Below, in pieces: positions 34,601 to 40,029 of a DNA stretch of 64,000 nt. The notes under the pieces were generated by a model. It was not told the DNA's origin. It ran no database searches and was given only the letters and a program-made list of their open reading frames with translations. Position 1 is the first letter of the stretch; each line of letters begins with the position of its first letter. The position numbers and the translations under genes were made by a program. The DNA lies in assembly GCA_034336665.1 (NCBI GenBank), contig CM067584.1, positions 2,480,001 to 2,544,000 of the forward strand. The letters are read 5' to 3'. This DNA is from Luscinia megarhynchos. Its lineage: Eukaryota > Chordata > Aves > Passeriformes > Turdidae.

Positions 34601-37600
34601 TCCAGCCCAAGCCTGGCTTGTCCCCTCTCAGGGATCGGGGGCAGGCGGCGCTGTGTCCCCTCCCCGCGGTGCTGGGGACAGACCCGCGGTGTCACTGCTG
34701 CCCCCTGCTCCTCCCTCCCGCTCCCGGGGGAATGGGAACGCCAGCTCCTGGCAGGGACCCTGAGCTGCTCCGGGGGGTGGCGGGGAGGGGACCCCGCTCT
34801 GTGCCCGCCCTGCTGCCCCCGAGGGCGGCTGGGCACAGGGGTGACCCCTGGGTGTGCCCCCGTCCCCTGCCAATGGCACCGGCGCTGGCAGGGGGACAGT
34901 GACACCTACAGGAGCGCGACACGGGCCCCCCGCGTGTCCCCCCGCCGCCCCGGGGCTGGGCAGGAGTCCCGTGGCGCTGTGACACCCTGGAGCGGGTGGC
35001 CCTGGTGGCACTGGAGCGGGTGGCACCAGTTGGGTGGCACTGGAGCGGGTCCCTGGCACTGGAGCCGTGGCCAGGGACAGCTCTGCCCCCCTCGGGGCAC
35101 AGTTCTCACACAGATCCCGCAGATTTCAGGGATCCCACAGATCCCACGGACCCCACAGATCCCGCACAGATCCCACAGATCCCACAGTTCTCACACAGAT
35201 CCCACAGATTTCAGGGATCCCACAGATCCCACAGATCCTGGAGATCCTGCAGATCCCACAGTTCTCACACAGATCCCCAGATCCAACAGATCCCACAGTT
35301 TTCCGGGGATCCCACAGATCCTGCAGATCCCGCAGATCCCACAGATCCCATAAAATCCCACAGATCCCGCAGTTCTCACACAGATCCCACAGATTTCAGG
35401 GATCCCACAGATCCTGCAGATCCCATAAATCCCACAGATCCCACAGAACCCACGGATCCTGCAGATCCCACAGATCCCACAAATCCCACAGTTCTCAAAC
35501 GATTCCACAGATCTCACAGATTTCAGGGATCCCACAGATCCCGCAGATCCCACAGATCCCACACAGATCCCGCAGATCCCACTTTACTCCAAGAGCTCTG
35601 GGAGCTCCAGGAGCCCCCACACCCACTTTAGATCCAGATTCCCCTCGGGAGGGCCAGGCCTGGCCTGGCAGGGTTATAATTAATTATAATTGTAATTATA
35701 ATTCCACACGGGATCCTTGGAGCCACATTCCCGCTGTGCTGGAGGAGAAACAGGAACCCCCAACGCTGATCCCGGGGAATTTTCCTGGGAATTCCCATCC
35801 TGAGGCATCCAGCTGGGAAATCCTGATCCTGCTGCAGCCACAGGGAAACTGCCCCAGGGCACTGGAGACATTCCAGATCCACTGGGCGTGGGGAGACACT
35901 CCAGAATTCCATGGGCATGGGAAGCTATTCCAGAATTCCATGGGCATGGGGAGACATTCCAGAATTCCATGGGCATGGGGAGACACTCCAGAATTCCATG
36001 GGCATGGGGAGACATTCCAGAATTCCATGGGCATGGGGAGACATTCCAGAATTCCATGGGCATGGGGAGACACTCCAGATCCACTGGGCGTGGGGAGACA
36101 CTCCAGAATTCCATGGGCATGGGAAGCTATTCCAGAATTCCATGGGCATGGGGAGACATTCCAGAGCTCCACTGGGTGTAGAAATCCATCCCACAGCTCC
36201 ACCAGATGTGGAGGTTCATCCTCAGCTCCACTGGGTGTGGAGAGCAGTTCCAGAATTCCACGGGTGTGGAGAGCCTTCCCACAGCTCTGCTGGACATGGA
36301 AAACCATTCCAGGGCTCCACCAGGCACGGAGAGTTATTCCACAGATCCACTGGGCTTGGAGAACCATTCCAGAGTTCTTTTGGATTTGGAGAACCATTCC
36401 AGAGCTCCACCAGACATGGAGAATCATTCCAAAGTTCCACTGGGCTTGGAGAATCATTCCAGAGCTCCACCAGACATGGAGAATCATCCCAGAGCTCTTT
36501 TGGGTTTGGAGAACAATTCCAGAGCTCCCCTGGGTTTAGAGAACCATTCCAGAGTTCTTTTGGGCTGGGAGAACCACTCCAGAGCTCCACCAGACATAGA
36601 GAACCATTCCAGAGCTCTGCTGGGCATGGAGAACCATTCCAGAGTTCCACTGGGATTGGAGAACCATTCCAGAGTTCCACTGGGTTTAGAGAACCATTCC
36701 AGAGTTCTTTTGGGTTTGGAGAACCATTCCAGAGCTCCACCAGACATGGAGAACCATTCCAGAGTTCCACTGGGCATGGAGAACCATTCCAGAGCTCCAC
36801 CAGACATAGAGAATCATTCCAGAGCTCCCCTGGGCATGGAGAACCATTCCAGAGTTCCACTGGATTTGGAGAACAATTCCAGAGCTCCACTGGGCTTGGA
36901 GAACAATTCCAGAGCTCCACCAGACATGGAGAATCATCCCAGAGCTCCCCTGGGTTTAGGAGAACAATTCCAGAGTTCCACTGGGATTGGAGAACCATTC
37001 CAAGCTCCCCTGGCCTTGTAGAACCATTCCAGAGCTCCACCAGACATGGAGAATAATTCCAGAGCTCTTTTGGGTTTGGAGAACCATTCCAGAGTTCCAT
37101 TGGGCTTGTAGAACCATTCCAGGCTCCACCACATTCCATCCTCTCCCAGCTCAGCTCCAGCTCCAGCCGCGCTTGCCCCAAGCCAGCTCCCAGCTCCAGC
37201 TCCTGCTTCTCCAGAAGCCTCTTCCCAAAAATCCCCTCCTCTGTGTCCCCACGGGCAGGGACACATCCGAAGGACACCTGGAATACCCTGGTGAGCCCCC
37301 AGCAGCACACCCGGCGCTGGATCGGGGATCCCACCAGAAAAATCCACCCTCTGGAAGCAGCAGGGATGAGGTGTGCGGGTGAGCTGGCCCAAAATCCTCT
37401 TGGATTTTGTCTTTTTTCCACCTTTCCCCCGCGGGTTTGCGAGATCCCGGGGGTGCCGGCAGACGGCGGATCCCGCCGGAGCAGCGAGGGCGGGCACAGC
37501 CCTTTGTGCCGGAGCCCTCGGAGCCCGCAGGGATCAGCCCAGCCTGGCCGCTTCTCCCGGAGCCCCGCATTCCCACCCAGCATGGAGGGGGAGACTGAGG

Positions 37601-39412
37601 AGGGGGATTTTCCATCCCCCCTCCCCCAAAAAAAACCCTCCCGGCAGAGCCGAGCTCCCATCGCTGGAGCATCCGCAGAGAATTCCCGGCGGATCCTCGG
37701 GGGTGCCGGAGCTCAGCGAGGATTTGCTGCACAAGGCGATGGCCCCTTCCTGCTCCTGCCGCTCCTCCCGCGGCTCCAGCCGCCTCTTCCCGAGCTCTGT
37801 TCCACGTTCTCCCGCTCTGCTGCTGCCGGAGACCTTTGGACACCCGGCAGCTTTAGGGGGAAATATTTCTGCTGGCCAGGATCGCTCGCAGCTGCCCAGC
37901 CACGACCGGAGGGATTTTCTGGCTTCCCGGGAACGGCAAGAGCTGGATGGTCCCTGCTCCAGGATCCTCGCCGTGGAAAGAGCCGTGGGCACCCCATCCC
38001 TAAATCTGGGGGTGCAGGGTCCCTGCTCGGGGTTCAGAGCCTTGGGGACACTCGGGAATGGGGGGGACACCGGGTCCTGCTTGGATGCCCCGCTGTGAGG
38101 GCGGGCAGGGCCTGGTTTGGGTGCCCGAGGTTGGGGCACCCCTGGAGGTCCCTGCGCCCCAAATCTCTCCACGAGCCATCCAGCTGTGCCTGGACACACG
38201 TCCAGATGTCCAGATGTCCAGCTGTCCCCTCCAGCCAGGCTGGAGCACCTCTGTCCCCGCTCGTGTCCCCACCCCGCCCCCCGAGCGCCCCTTTCTCGCT
38301 CCGAGGCACCGCCCGAGCCCCCCCGACCCCTCGGGCAGGGGCTCCCCCAAACCGGGCTCAGCTCAGGCCGCTGTCCCCCCTTCCCCAGAGGTCTGGGGGG
38401 GCACGCACCCCCCGGGCACCCCGTCCGTGGCTCGGGTGGGGGCAGAGCCGGTGCCCCCCATTCCAGGCGGGAGCGGAAGGGGCACCCCGGGCACCCCCCG
38501 CCCCGCGTCGCTCCGGAACGCGGCTGTGCCAACCTTCAGGTCTCCCTCAGCTGCCTCCTGTCCCTTGTCCCTGTCCCTTGTCCCTGTCCCCGTCCCCAGC
38601 CCGGCCCCGCAAAGTTCTCCGGGCGCTGCAGCGAGCTGGGATCACACCCCCCGCACCCGCGGGATGCGGGAATGGCACCGGGAGCGCGACACGCCCGAGC
38701 CGCGGAGGGCAAAAAAAAATAAAATAATAATAATAACCCCGAACATTTCCCATTTCCTTCCCTTTTCACCCCAAGCCCAGCGCGGGCTGTGCGTGCTCCC
38801 TTTCCCAGCGGCTCCTTCCCAGAGGCTGCCCGGGGAAGCGGAGCGTTCTCCCGGCGCCGAGCTCCGAGCCCAGCCGGGCACGGCGGCTCCCGAGCCGCCA
38901 GCTCAACTTTCCCAGCCCGGGCTCCACGCCGCGTTCCCAAGCTCTGGAATGGCGCGGGGGGAGCAGCCAGGATGGAGGGAGCAGCGGCTGGGGAGGGGGA
39001 AAAGGGGGGAGATCTCCCCCAAAACGCAAAGCCGAGCTGGTTTGACAAGCGGAGAGGGGATGGGAGGCGGGCAGGGCTCGGCTGCGGGGCGATGCTGCCC
39101 CGAGGGGGCGGCTGGGGGTGTCCCCCGTGTCCCCCCCGGGTGTCCCCAGTGTCCCCCCTCCCCGTTTGAAGTTGACAGGGAATTGCAAATGAAGTTGAGC
39201 CCCTCGCCGTGCCCCTCTCCTGCCGCAGCTCCGCTGCCAGCTCGGAGGGGCTCGCTCGCTGCCTCAGCCCCGAGCCCCCCGCTGGAGGTGCAGGGGGGGG
39301 TTGGGGACGCGCCACCTCGGCCAGGCGACAGCCGCCACCCCCCCCGCGGACACCCCCGCTGAGGCCACTCACCTACGAAGAGGACGATGCAGAAGGCGTT
39401 TGCCAAGATCAT
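7531..39412 (-). CDS. GFRA2: GFRA2, GDNF family receptor alpha-2 (complete, nine coding exons)
   Basis: This gene encodes the GPI-anchored cell-surface co-receptor that binds neurturin and presents it to the RET tyrosine kinase. The join is complement(7531..7659, 7784..7837, 8798..8973, 9050..9190, 9268..9377, 19432..19780, 27453..27536, 31649..31963, 39373..39412). It totals 1398 nt, which is 465 codons plus a TAG stop and close to the roughly 464 residues of mammalian GFRA2. The product starts [10 protein letters not shown], continues with three cysteine-rich domains (D1 in exon 2, D2 in exon 4, D3 in exons 5-6), a linker with an NGT glycosylation site, and a hydrophobic tail ending LIPALGL. 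Diagnostic blocks include [43 protein letters not shown] and [20 protein letters not shown]. All eight introns are GT-AG and phases agree, with no frameshift or internal stop. GFRA1, GFRA3 and GFRA4 are excluded by the GFRA2-specific signal peptide and exon 3. Recognition is from family knowledge, not a search. Confidence 0.96.
7784..7837 (-). CDS. GFRA2: GFRA2 coding exon 8 (18-codon exon)
   Basis: The exon is 54 nt, exactly 18 codons and phase 0 on both sides. It encodes [18 protein letters not shown], which aligns by eye to the EQGLKANNSKELSMCF segment of mammalian GFRA2. It carries a potential N-K-S glycosylation site and one conserved cysteine. The acceptor is TCTCCTGCCAG and the donor is GAG|GTACTT. 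Because it is symmetric, skipping would keep frame. Confidence 0.92.
7838..8084. other. Intron 7, exon-8-proximal part
   Basis: Non-repetitive intron sequence. No additional exon was seen. Confidence 0.45.
8085..8490. repeat. About 34-bp minisatellite in intron 7
   Basis: Units of CATTCCCCAATCCCATTCCT plus GGGACATCCCCAGC, with shorter CATTCCCCAATCC insertions. Confidence 0.92.
8491..8797. other. Intron 7, exon-7-proximal part
   Basis: Non-repetitive sequence ending at the exon-7 donor. Nothing else was seen. Confidence 0.45.
8798..8973 (-). CDS. GFRA2: GFRA2 coding exon 7 (post-D3 linker)
   Basis: The exon is 176 nt, with acceptor CGCTCCCAG|GAAACG and donor CTCCAG|GTGCGG, ending in phase 0. 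It encodes [20 protein letters not shown] and then a Pro/Ala/Lys/Glu-rich stalk ending [11 protein letters not shown]. The N-G-T triplet is a conserved N-glycosylation site. The stalk links the folded D3 domain to the membrane anchor and is more variable than the domains. Confidence 0.94.
9050..9190 (-). CDS. GFRA2: GFRA2 coding exon 6 (D3 core)
   Basis: The exon is 141 nt, bounded by acceptor TCCTCGCCAG and donor CTCC|GTAAGG. It encodes [36 protein letters not shown] and [10 protein letters not shown], a highly diagnostic GFR-alpha D3 segment containing the conserved CSC and EEEC cysteines. The introns on both sides are only 77 bp (9191-9267) and 76 bp (8974-9049), near the minimum for vertebrates, in sharp contrast to the multi-kilobase introns 1-4. 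Confidence 0.96.
9268..9377 (-). CDS. GFRA2: GFRA2 coding exon 5 (start of D3)
   Basis: The exon is 110 nt and encodes the codon split with exon 4 (Arg), then [20 protein letters not shown] and [17 protein letters not shown]. The acceptor reads TTTTCCTCCTCTGCAG and the donor ATCG|GTGAGT. The cysteine spacing matches the start of the third cysteine-rich domain of GFRA2. The upstream intron keeps only 27 native-looking bases before an antisense LTR starts at 9405, so the polypyrimidine tract is intact but the branch site may lie in LTR sequence. Confidence 0.95.
9405..9977 (+). mobile_element. LTR family A, solo LTR antisense in GFRA2 intron 4
   Basis: It starts TGTTGGGGAAAG and ends about ATCGCA, with a polyadenylation signal AATAAA at 9910-9915 on the + strand. 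It is homologous to 20441-20973 over its length, including a shared block from GATTCCTATAGG to TTAGTGGAAATTAGAATATTC. AAAC occurs on both flanks and may be the target duplication. It begins 27 nt upstream of the exon-5 acceptor. No internal viral genes accompany it. Confidence 0.8.
9978..11394. other. Intron 4 unique sequence
   Basis: No exon or RNA was recognised. There are a few A-runs and a GGAGGAGGAGGATTTCCCCC stretch near 11118. Confidence 0.4.
11395..11895. repeat. 52-bp minisatellite (CATAAATCTCAAATTTAGGG)
   Basis: About nine to ten units, most regular from 11640 to 11830, where the period is 52 bp. It is AT-rich, unlike most other arrays in the window. Confidence 0.9.
11896..12629. 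other. Intron 4 unique sequence
   Basis: AT-balanced and non-repetitive. The stretch 11940-12050 looks conserved. No exon was found. Confidence 0.35.
12630..13800. repeat. 21-bp minisatellite with 147-bp higher-order units
   Basis: The basic unit is GGAGGTGTCCAAGGAACCCCT-like, 21 bp. Because 21 is divisible by three, open frames persist in several phases: one of 425 codons on + translates as repeating LEVPKEP heptads, and 293 codons are open on -. Segments of about 147 bp (seven units) recur, for example the GTCCCCAAGGAAGCCCC block at 13441 and 13587. Intron 4 location and antisense orientation argue against coding. Confidence 0.92.
13801..14397. other. Intron 4 unique block with conserved-looking core
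   Basis: The 14220-14350 interval (TTGTGTTTACACAAGCAAAG, CACATTAAGTCAATACTTGG, GAGTTAATTATTCAGCGAG) is non-repetitive with forkhead-like (TGTTTAC) and homeobox-like (TTAATTA) motifs. It resembles a conserved non-coding element. Confidence 0.4.
14398..14990. repeat. About 200-bp tandem repeat, three copies
   Basis: The block GATTTCCCAATCCCAAA recurs at 14471, 14674 and 14864. The third copy is shortened. It is pyrimidine-rich on the + strand and lies in intron 4. Confidence 0.85.
14991..15269. other. Intron 4 unique sequence
   Basis: Includes TGCTGTTTATCAAGGGAACA and CTAAACAAAGCCACG (forkhead/SOX-like motifs). No exon was found. Confidence 0.35.
15270..16490. repeat. 255-bp higher-order array (two about 127-bp subunits)
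   Basis: Copies of the GATTTAAACACACC segment lie 255 bp apart (15653 and 15908). Each 255-bp unit is a dimer of diverged halves, one containing CAAAATCCTTGGCACAC and the other CAAAACCCTCTTCACCC. Four to five units are visible, in intron 4. Confidence 0.88.
16750..18090. repeat. 1.3-kb polypurine GATGGGAAAA array
   Basis: This is an almost uninterrupted purine strand (+), built of GATGGGAAAGGATGGGAAAAGA-type units with 200-300 bp higher-order blocks. The gene transcript (minus) is therefore C/U-rich over more than a kilobase. The open frames of several hundred residues seen on the minus strand are low-complexity Pro/Ser/Phe products of this array. Confidence 0.93.
18176..18281. repeat. (ATGGG)n pentanucleotide array in intron 4
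   Basis: About twenty perfect copies of the pentamer. The G-run spacing (GGG every 5 bp) can form G-quadruplexes on the + strand. The same pentamer occurs near 63.4-64.0 kb. Confidence 0.95.
18282..18929. other. Intron 4 unique sequence
   Basis: Non-repetitive. No exon was recognised. Confidence 0.4.
18930..19130. repeat. About 24-bp GGGGAGGATTTGGGGGATGCAG minisatellite
   Basis: Roughly eight imperfect units, G-rich on the + strand, directly abut the splice-donor array in intron 4. They are unrelated in sequence to it. Confidence 0.85.
19141..19440. repeat. 30-bp minisatellite duplicating the GFRA2 exon 4 splice donor
   Basis: There are ten units of exactly 30 bp. Unit starts fall at 19141, 19171 and so on to 19411, and the last unit contains the authentic exon-4 donor at 19432/19431. 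On the gene strand most units read CACCTGTGCAG|GTAAAGG or CAG|GTGAGG, that is, exon end plus 5' splice site. Units near 19341 (GTAAGG), 19281 and 19221 (GTGAGG) match the vertebrate donor consensus better than the real site. Two units carry TGTGTGGGTAAAG (near 19371 and 19311) and one TGCGGGTAAAG (near 19191), which are weaker. Confidence 0.97.
19432..19780 (-). CDS. GFRA2: GFRA2 coding exon 4 (D2 ligand-binding domain)
   Basis: This 349-nt exon encodes residues 147-262 plus two bases. The acceptor is CCCGCGCAG|GAATGG. The protein runs [76 protein letters not shown] and ends [13 protein letters not shown]2 is the main ligand-binding module of GFR-alpha proteins. The N-terminal side appears about two residues shorter than the mammalian one. 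The donor TGCAG|GTAAAG at 19431 is the first of ten 30-bp copies of the same exon-intron junction (19141-19440). The exon is very GC-rich. An LTR begins only 37 nt upstream of its acceptor. Confidence 0.96.
19818..20330 (+). mobile_element. LTR family B with duplicated U3 segment, antisense in intron 3
   Basis: It is bounded by the inverted repeat TGTTAC...GTAACA. A segment of about 117 bp is tandemly duplicated (from 19870 and from 19987), like retroviral enhancer duplications, and each copy holds an inverted CCAAT box (ATTGG). A TATA box lies at 20160-20166 and AATAAA at 20219-20224 on the + strand. It starts 37 nt upstream of the exon-4 acceptor. I found no clean target duplication, so the right boundary is tentative. 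Confidence 0.75.
20441..20973 (+). mobile_element. LTR family A, second copy
   Basis: It begins TGTTGGGGAGG and ends CCCCCGACA, so the termini form a near-perfect inverted repeat. It shares the block around TTTTGTATTACATTGGTTAG with the element at 9405. AATAAA lies at 20904-20909. It is separated from LTR B by 110 bp of unassigned sequence and is antisense to GFRA2. Confidence 0.75.
20974..21352. other. Unassigned sequence between LTR fragments
   Basis: AT-balanced, non-tandem sequence between LTR A and the minus-strand LTR remnant. It is probably decayed internal or flanking retroviral sequence. An 81-codon open frame on the + strand (21012-21257) has no recognisable family. No gag, pol or env domain is visible. 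Confidence 0.35.
21353..21750 (-). mobile_element. Deleted provirus remnant: LTR, tRNA-Lys primer-binding site, truncated LTR tail
   Basis: Read on the minus strand, an LTR of 315 bp (21750 to 21436) has termini TGTAACC/GGTTACA and AATAAA signals. It is followed two bases later by TGGCGCCCAACGTGGGGCAC (21433-21414), the classic primer-binding site complementary to tRNA-Lys(1,2), as used by betaretrovirus-like elements. About 10 bases beyond lies a short copy of the LTR's own 3' end (about 21400-21353), ending TTGTTACA. The entire coding interior is absent. The orientation is sense relative to GFRA2. Confidence 0.8.
21751..22000. other. Intron 3 unique sequence
   Basis: AT-rich, then a GGGTGGGATGGGAGGCGGG-type G-rich stretch leading into the 20-bp array. 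Nothing else was recognised. Confidence 0.4.
22000..22435. repeat. 20-bp minisatellite GGGGAGATGTCCTCAAAAAT
   Basis: About twenty imperfect units in intron 3, interrupted by two longer spacers of the GGGATGGGAAAATGCTCTTG type. Confidence 0.9.
22436..23088. other. Intron 3 unique sequence with short AT and 17-bp repeats
   Basis: It contains an ATTAATTAATTAATAATTAATAA stretch near 22488-22514 and four units of a GGATTTTCTGGCCAAAT repeat near 22772-22860. No gene was found. Confidence 0.5.
23089..23965. repeat. 18-bp minisatellite GGATTCAGGGATCCCAAA
   Basis: Nearly fifty units in intron 3 with variants (CCCCA, TCCTGAA). The core GGATTCAGGGATCC resembles the GGGAT/GGAAT motif of other arrays in this window. 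Confidence 0.93.
24035..24260. repeat. About 20-bp GGGGAAAGGAGGATTTAGGT repeat, block 1
   Basis: Purine-rich imperfect tandem units. The same family recurs at 24770-24950, and the same flanking TTGGATTTTCTCCAGAGGAT precedes both blocks, so the two are a duplicated locus about 740 bp apart. Confidence 0.88.
24261..24769. other. Intron 3 unique block with conserved-looking core
   Basis: GC-rich, non-repetitive sequence. The stretch 24450-24540, containing CATTTTAATGGAGCC, CATTAATAAC and AAATTTCATGAGC, looks like a homeodomain-type non-coding element. No exon was found. Confidence 0.35.
24770..24950. repeat. About 20-bp GGGGAAAGGAGGATTTAGGT repeat, block 2
   Basis: Second block of the purine-rich family seen at 24035-24260, including the shared 5' flank. 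Confidence 0.88.
24956..25056. repeat. 22-bp CpG-containing repeat GTTACTCGCGGGTTACACAC
   Basis: About four and a half tight 22-bp units, each with CpG dinucleotides, in intron 3. Confidence 0.92.
25057..25738. other. Intron 3 GC-rich unique sequence
   Basis: Non-repetitive and GC-rich. No exon, RNA or mobile element was recognised. Confidence 0.4.
25739..26930. repeat. 20-bp minisatellite, two successive families
   Basis: From 25739 to about 26085 the unit is GGGACACTGGGATGTGCCAA (20-21 bp). It then shifts to GATGCTCCAAGGGGCTCAGG alternating with GATGCTCCAAGGATCTCAAA (20 bp). About 58 units are contiguous. Long open frames on + (417 and 311 codons) are array artefacts. Confidence 0.93.
26931..27452. 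other. Intron 3, unique sequence just downstream of exon 3
   Basis: Non-repetitive apart from a short TATAATTTTATATAATTTTA run at about 27149-27182. It leads into the exon-3 donor. Confidence 0.45.
27453..27536 (-). CDS. GFRA2: GFRA2 coding exon 3 (28-codon D1-D2 linker)
   Basis: This 84-nt exon is phase 1 at both ends. With the split glycine it encodes [20 protein letters not shown] followed by FRLASIFS, residues 119-146. The acceptor is CCACCGAAG|GAG and the donor is CTCAG|GTAATA. The segment is nearly identical to the mammalian D1-D2 connector and is the piece additionally missing from the shortest mammalian isoform (GFRA2c). Unlike neighbouring GC-rich exons it is AT-balanced and sits in about 500 bp of non-repetitive intron, between a 20-bp minisatellite and a 145-bp repeat array. 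It is short enough to be missed by ab initio gene finders. Confidence 0.95.
27537..27959. other. Intron 2, unique sequence upstream of exon 3
   Basis: Non-repetitive and relatively AT-rich, carrying the exon-3 acceptor region. No other feature was recognised. Confidence 0.45.
27960..28935. repeat. About 145-bp tandem array in intron 2
   Basis: GGGAATGGGATCAGGACC recurs at about 28234, 28384, 28529, 28673 and 28818, a spacing of 144-150 bp. Six to seven units carry CCCGGGAAATTTCGG, GGGATGTCCCCAG and GTGTCACCGCTGCTCTCAGG blocks. The unit length is close to a nucleosome core. Confidence 0.92.
28936..29689. other. Intron 2 unique sequence
   Basis: GC-rich and non-repetitive. No exon or element was recognised. 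Confidence 0.4.
29690..31615. repeat. About 41-bp minisatellite downstream of GFRA2 exon 2
   Basis: Units of the form TTGAATTTTTTTGGGGATTC plus CCCATTCCCACCATCCCCAA. From about 30480 on the array degrades to GTCTCCCCATCCTTAGGATT and CAGGTGGATTTTTTTGGGG types. About 1.9 kb in total. Its right end lies only a few tens of bases from the exon-2 donor. On the transcript strand it is G/A-rich with repeated GGGGATGG. Confidence 0.92.
31649..31963 (-). CDS. GFRA2: GFRA2 coding exon 2 (D1 domain; alternative cassette)
   Basis: The exon is 315 nt, exactly 105 codons (residues 14-118), with phase-1 boundaries on both sides so that skipping keeps frame. The acceptor reads CTCTCCCCGGCCCAG and the donor GAAG|GTACGG. 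The product opens with a Pro-rich linker, then [58 protein letters not shown] and [12 protein letters not shown], the N-terminal cysteine-rich D1 domain. In mammals the residues 14-118 segment is the one missing from the short isoform GFRA2b. Here the exon lies between two kilobase-scale minisatellites: one ends about 20 bp upstream of its acceptor and the other begins within tens of bases of its donor. Confidence 0.96.
31985..33080. repeat. 12-15-bp GGGCACAGGTGAG minisatellite upstream of GFRA2 exon 2
   Basis: Hundreds of bases of GAGAGGGGCACAGGG and GGGCACAGGTGA units, with a longer interspersed block (GCACCCCCGTCACCCCCCAG AGCATCCTCACCCC) recurring about six times from 32517. It ends about 20 bp upstream of the exon-2 acceptor. 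On the transcript strand it is C/U-rich, and on the + strand it holds more than twenty CAG|GTGAG donor-like motifs. Confidence 0.94.
33081..33534. other. Intron 1 unique sequence
   Basis: Contains T-rich runs at 33134-33185 and a segment at 33218-33293 that is duplicated at 35795-35873. No exon was found. Confidence 0.5.
33535..33815. repeat. Diverged about 80-bp tandem repeat
   Basis: Three to four copies of GGGAACGCCAGGGAATTTTG followed by GAATTGTCGGGGTTGG, with a related TTTTAGAGGT tail. Confidence 0.8.
33845..33935 (+). mobile_element. Diverged CR1 LINE 3' fragment
   Basis: Resembles the better-preserved CR1 at 63240: a GGAATTCC-like block, GAGGAGCTGCGGCTGCCCC and a CTGGAATGCCCAGG block occur in the same order. 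It is short and GC-shifted, so the assignment is moderate. Confidence 0.5.
33936..34324. other. Intron 1 unique sequence
   Basis: No exon, RNA or mobile element was recognised. Confidence 0.35.
34325..34512. repeat. CTGTCGCTGTCCC short tandem array
   Basis: Mixed TGTCGC and TGTCCC hexamers, about thirty in all, in intron 1. Confidence 0.92.
34513..35099. other. Intron 1 GC-rich unique sequence
   Basis: Non-repetitive except for a few GGTGGCACTGGAGCG units near 35000-35060. It contains a CTCF-like core on the minus strand near 34694-34712. No exon was found. Confidence 0.4.
35100..35590. repeat. 9-10-bp CACAGATCC minisatellite
   Basis: About fifty imperfect units with interspersed CAGTTCTCACACAGATCCC and GATTTCAGGGATCCC blocks, in intron 1. 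Confidence 0.92.
35591..35879. other. Intron 1 spacer with duplicated segment
   Basis: The stretch 35795-35873 is homologous to 33218-33293 (GAGGCATCCAGC, GGGAAATCCTGAT, CCCCAGGGCA, GGAGACATTCCAG). Its right edge runs directly into the 29-bp array. Confidence 0.75.
35880..36170. repeat. 29-bp minisatellite AGACATTCCAGAATTCCATG
   Basis: About ten units of GGGGAGACATTCCAGAATTC plus CATGGGCAT, in intron 1. It is continuous with the related 30-bp array that follows. Confidence 0.93.
36171..37130. repeat. 30-bp minisatellite GAGAACCATTCCAGAGTTCC
   Basis: About thirty-one units, GAGAACCATTCCAGAGTTCC plus ACTGGGCTTG. Because the period is divisible by three, long open frames occur on both strands (381 codons on + across it and 479 on -). 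Nearly every unit contains CATTCCA, a TEAD-type motif. Confidence 0.94.
37131..38249. other. Intron 1 unique sequence
   Basis: Moderately GC-rich, non-repetitive sequence between the 30-bp array and the CpG-rich proximal intron. It contains no recognised gene, RNA or mobile element. The open frames across it show no family resemblance. Confidence 0.4.
38250..39370. other. GC/CpG-rich proximal intron 1
   Basis: This region is GC-rich and non-repetitive, continuing the CpG-rich character of the promoter into the first kilobase of intron 1. No coding exon was found. Long open frames in several phases here reflect GC bias. It could hold intronic regulatory elements. Confidence 0.45.
39373..39412 (-). 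CDS. GFRA2: GFRA2 coding exon 1 (signal peptide)
   Basis: This exon encodes residues 1-13 plus the first base of codon 14. The start is the ATG at 39412-39410, in a favourable context with A at -3 (CTACCATGA). The translation [13 protein letters not shown] is a hydrophobic signal-peptide core matching the GFRA2 N-terminus. The exon ends TTCGTAG, followed by the consensus donor GTGAGT at 39372. An in-frame reading through the donor continues only as intron. The 5' UTR extends rightward, but its transcription start cannot be fixed from sequence alone, and a T-rich tract at about 39439-39475 could belong to a 5' UTR intron. Confidence 0.93.
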
Positions 39413-39539
39413 GGTAGGAAATCCACGCGCTCCTCCACGTGTGCAAAAAAAAAAAAAAAATTAAAAAAATTATGTTAAAAATCAGGCGGAGGAGAAAAAA
39501 AGAAAAAAACCGAACAATAAAAAAATAAAAATTAATAAT

Positions 39540-40020
39540 TCCCAAGGCGCTCGGCTTGATGCTAAATTCCCAAAGGCAGCGGGGCTGGAAGCGAAGGGGA
39601 AGGGACGAGGGTGTGCTCCGCCCGGCGCGGAGCCGCCTCCCGCATCCCCGGCGGGCTCGCTGCGCGCTCCGGGCTCCGCCGGGCTCCGCCGGCGCTGCGA
39701 GCTCCGGCTGCCGGGGAGGGGGCGCGGCGAGGGGCGGCCGAGCCCCGGCCGAGGGGCAGAGCCGCCGGCCCGGCCCCTCCGCCCCTGCCCCCGCCCTTCC
39801 GCCGCCCTTCCGCCCGGGGCGGGGGTCGGGGGTGCTCGGGGTCCCCCTCGCTGCTCTGTTCGCGTCGTTTTCCATCCTGCTGCTCTCAGCCGTCGCTCCT
39901 GGCTGGGATTCACCTGCCGGGGCTCCCACGGTGGCGCGGGGCTGAGGGCGAGACCCCCGCCCTCCCCAAATTGCGGCTCCAGCCGAGGGGAGGGCAGGGG
40001 GCACCCGGGGGGACAAAGGG
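39540..40020 (-). promoter_or_regulatory. CpG-rich promoter-like segment upstream of GFRA2
   Basis: This is a dense GC and CpG block with several GGGCGG/CCGCCC Sp1-type boxes, lying 130-600 bp upstream of the GFRA2 start codon on the gene strand. CpG-island promoters are usual for this receptor family. No TATA box is apparent, and the start site cannot be placed. An A/T-rich stretch (39436-39545) lies between it and the ATG. Confidence 0.6.
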
Positions 40021-40029
40021 CCGCGTCCA

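Noticed and set aside
36222..37661. 479-codon minus-strand frame with WNGSP repeats in the same strand as GFRA2
   Set aside because: A 30-bp period yields 10-residue repeats. It lies within intron 1 between confirmed exons 1 and 2, whose phases join without it.
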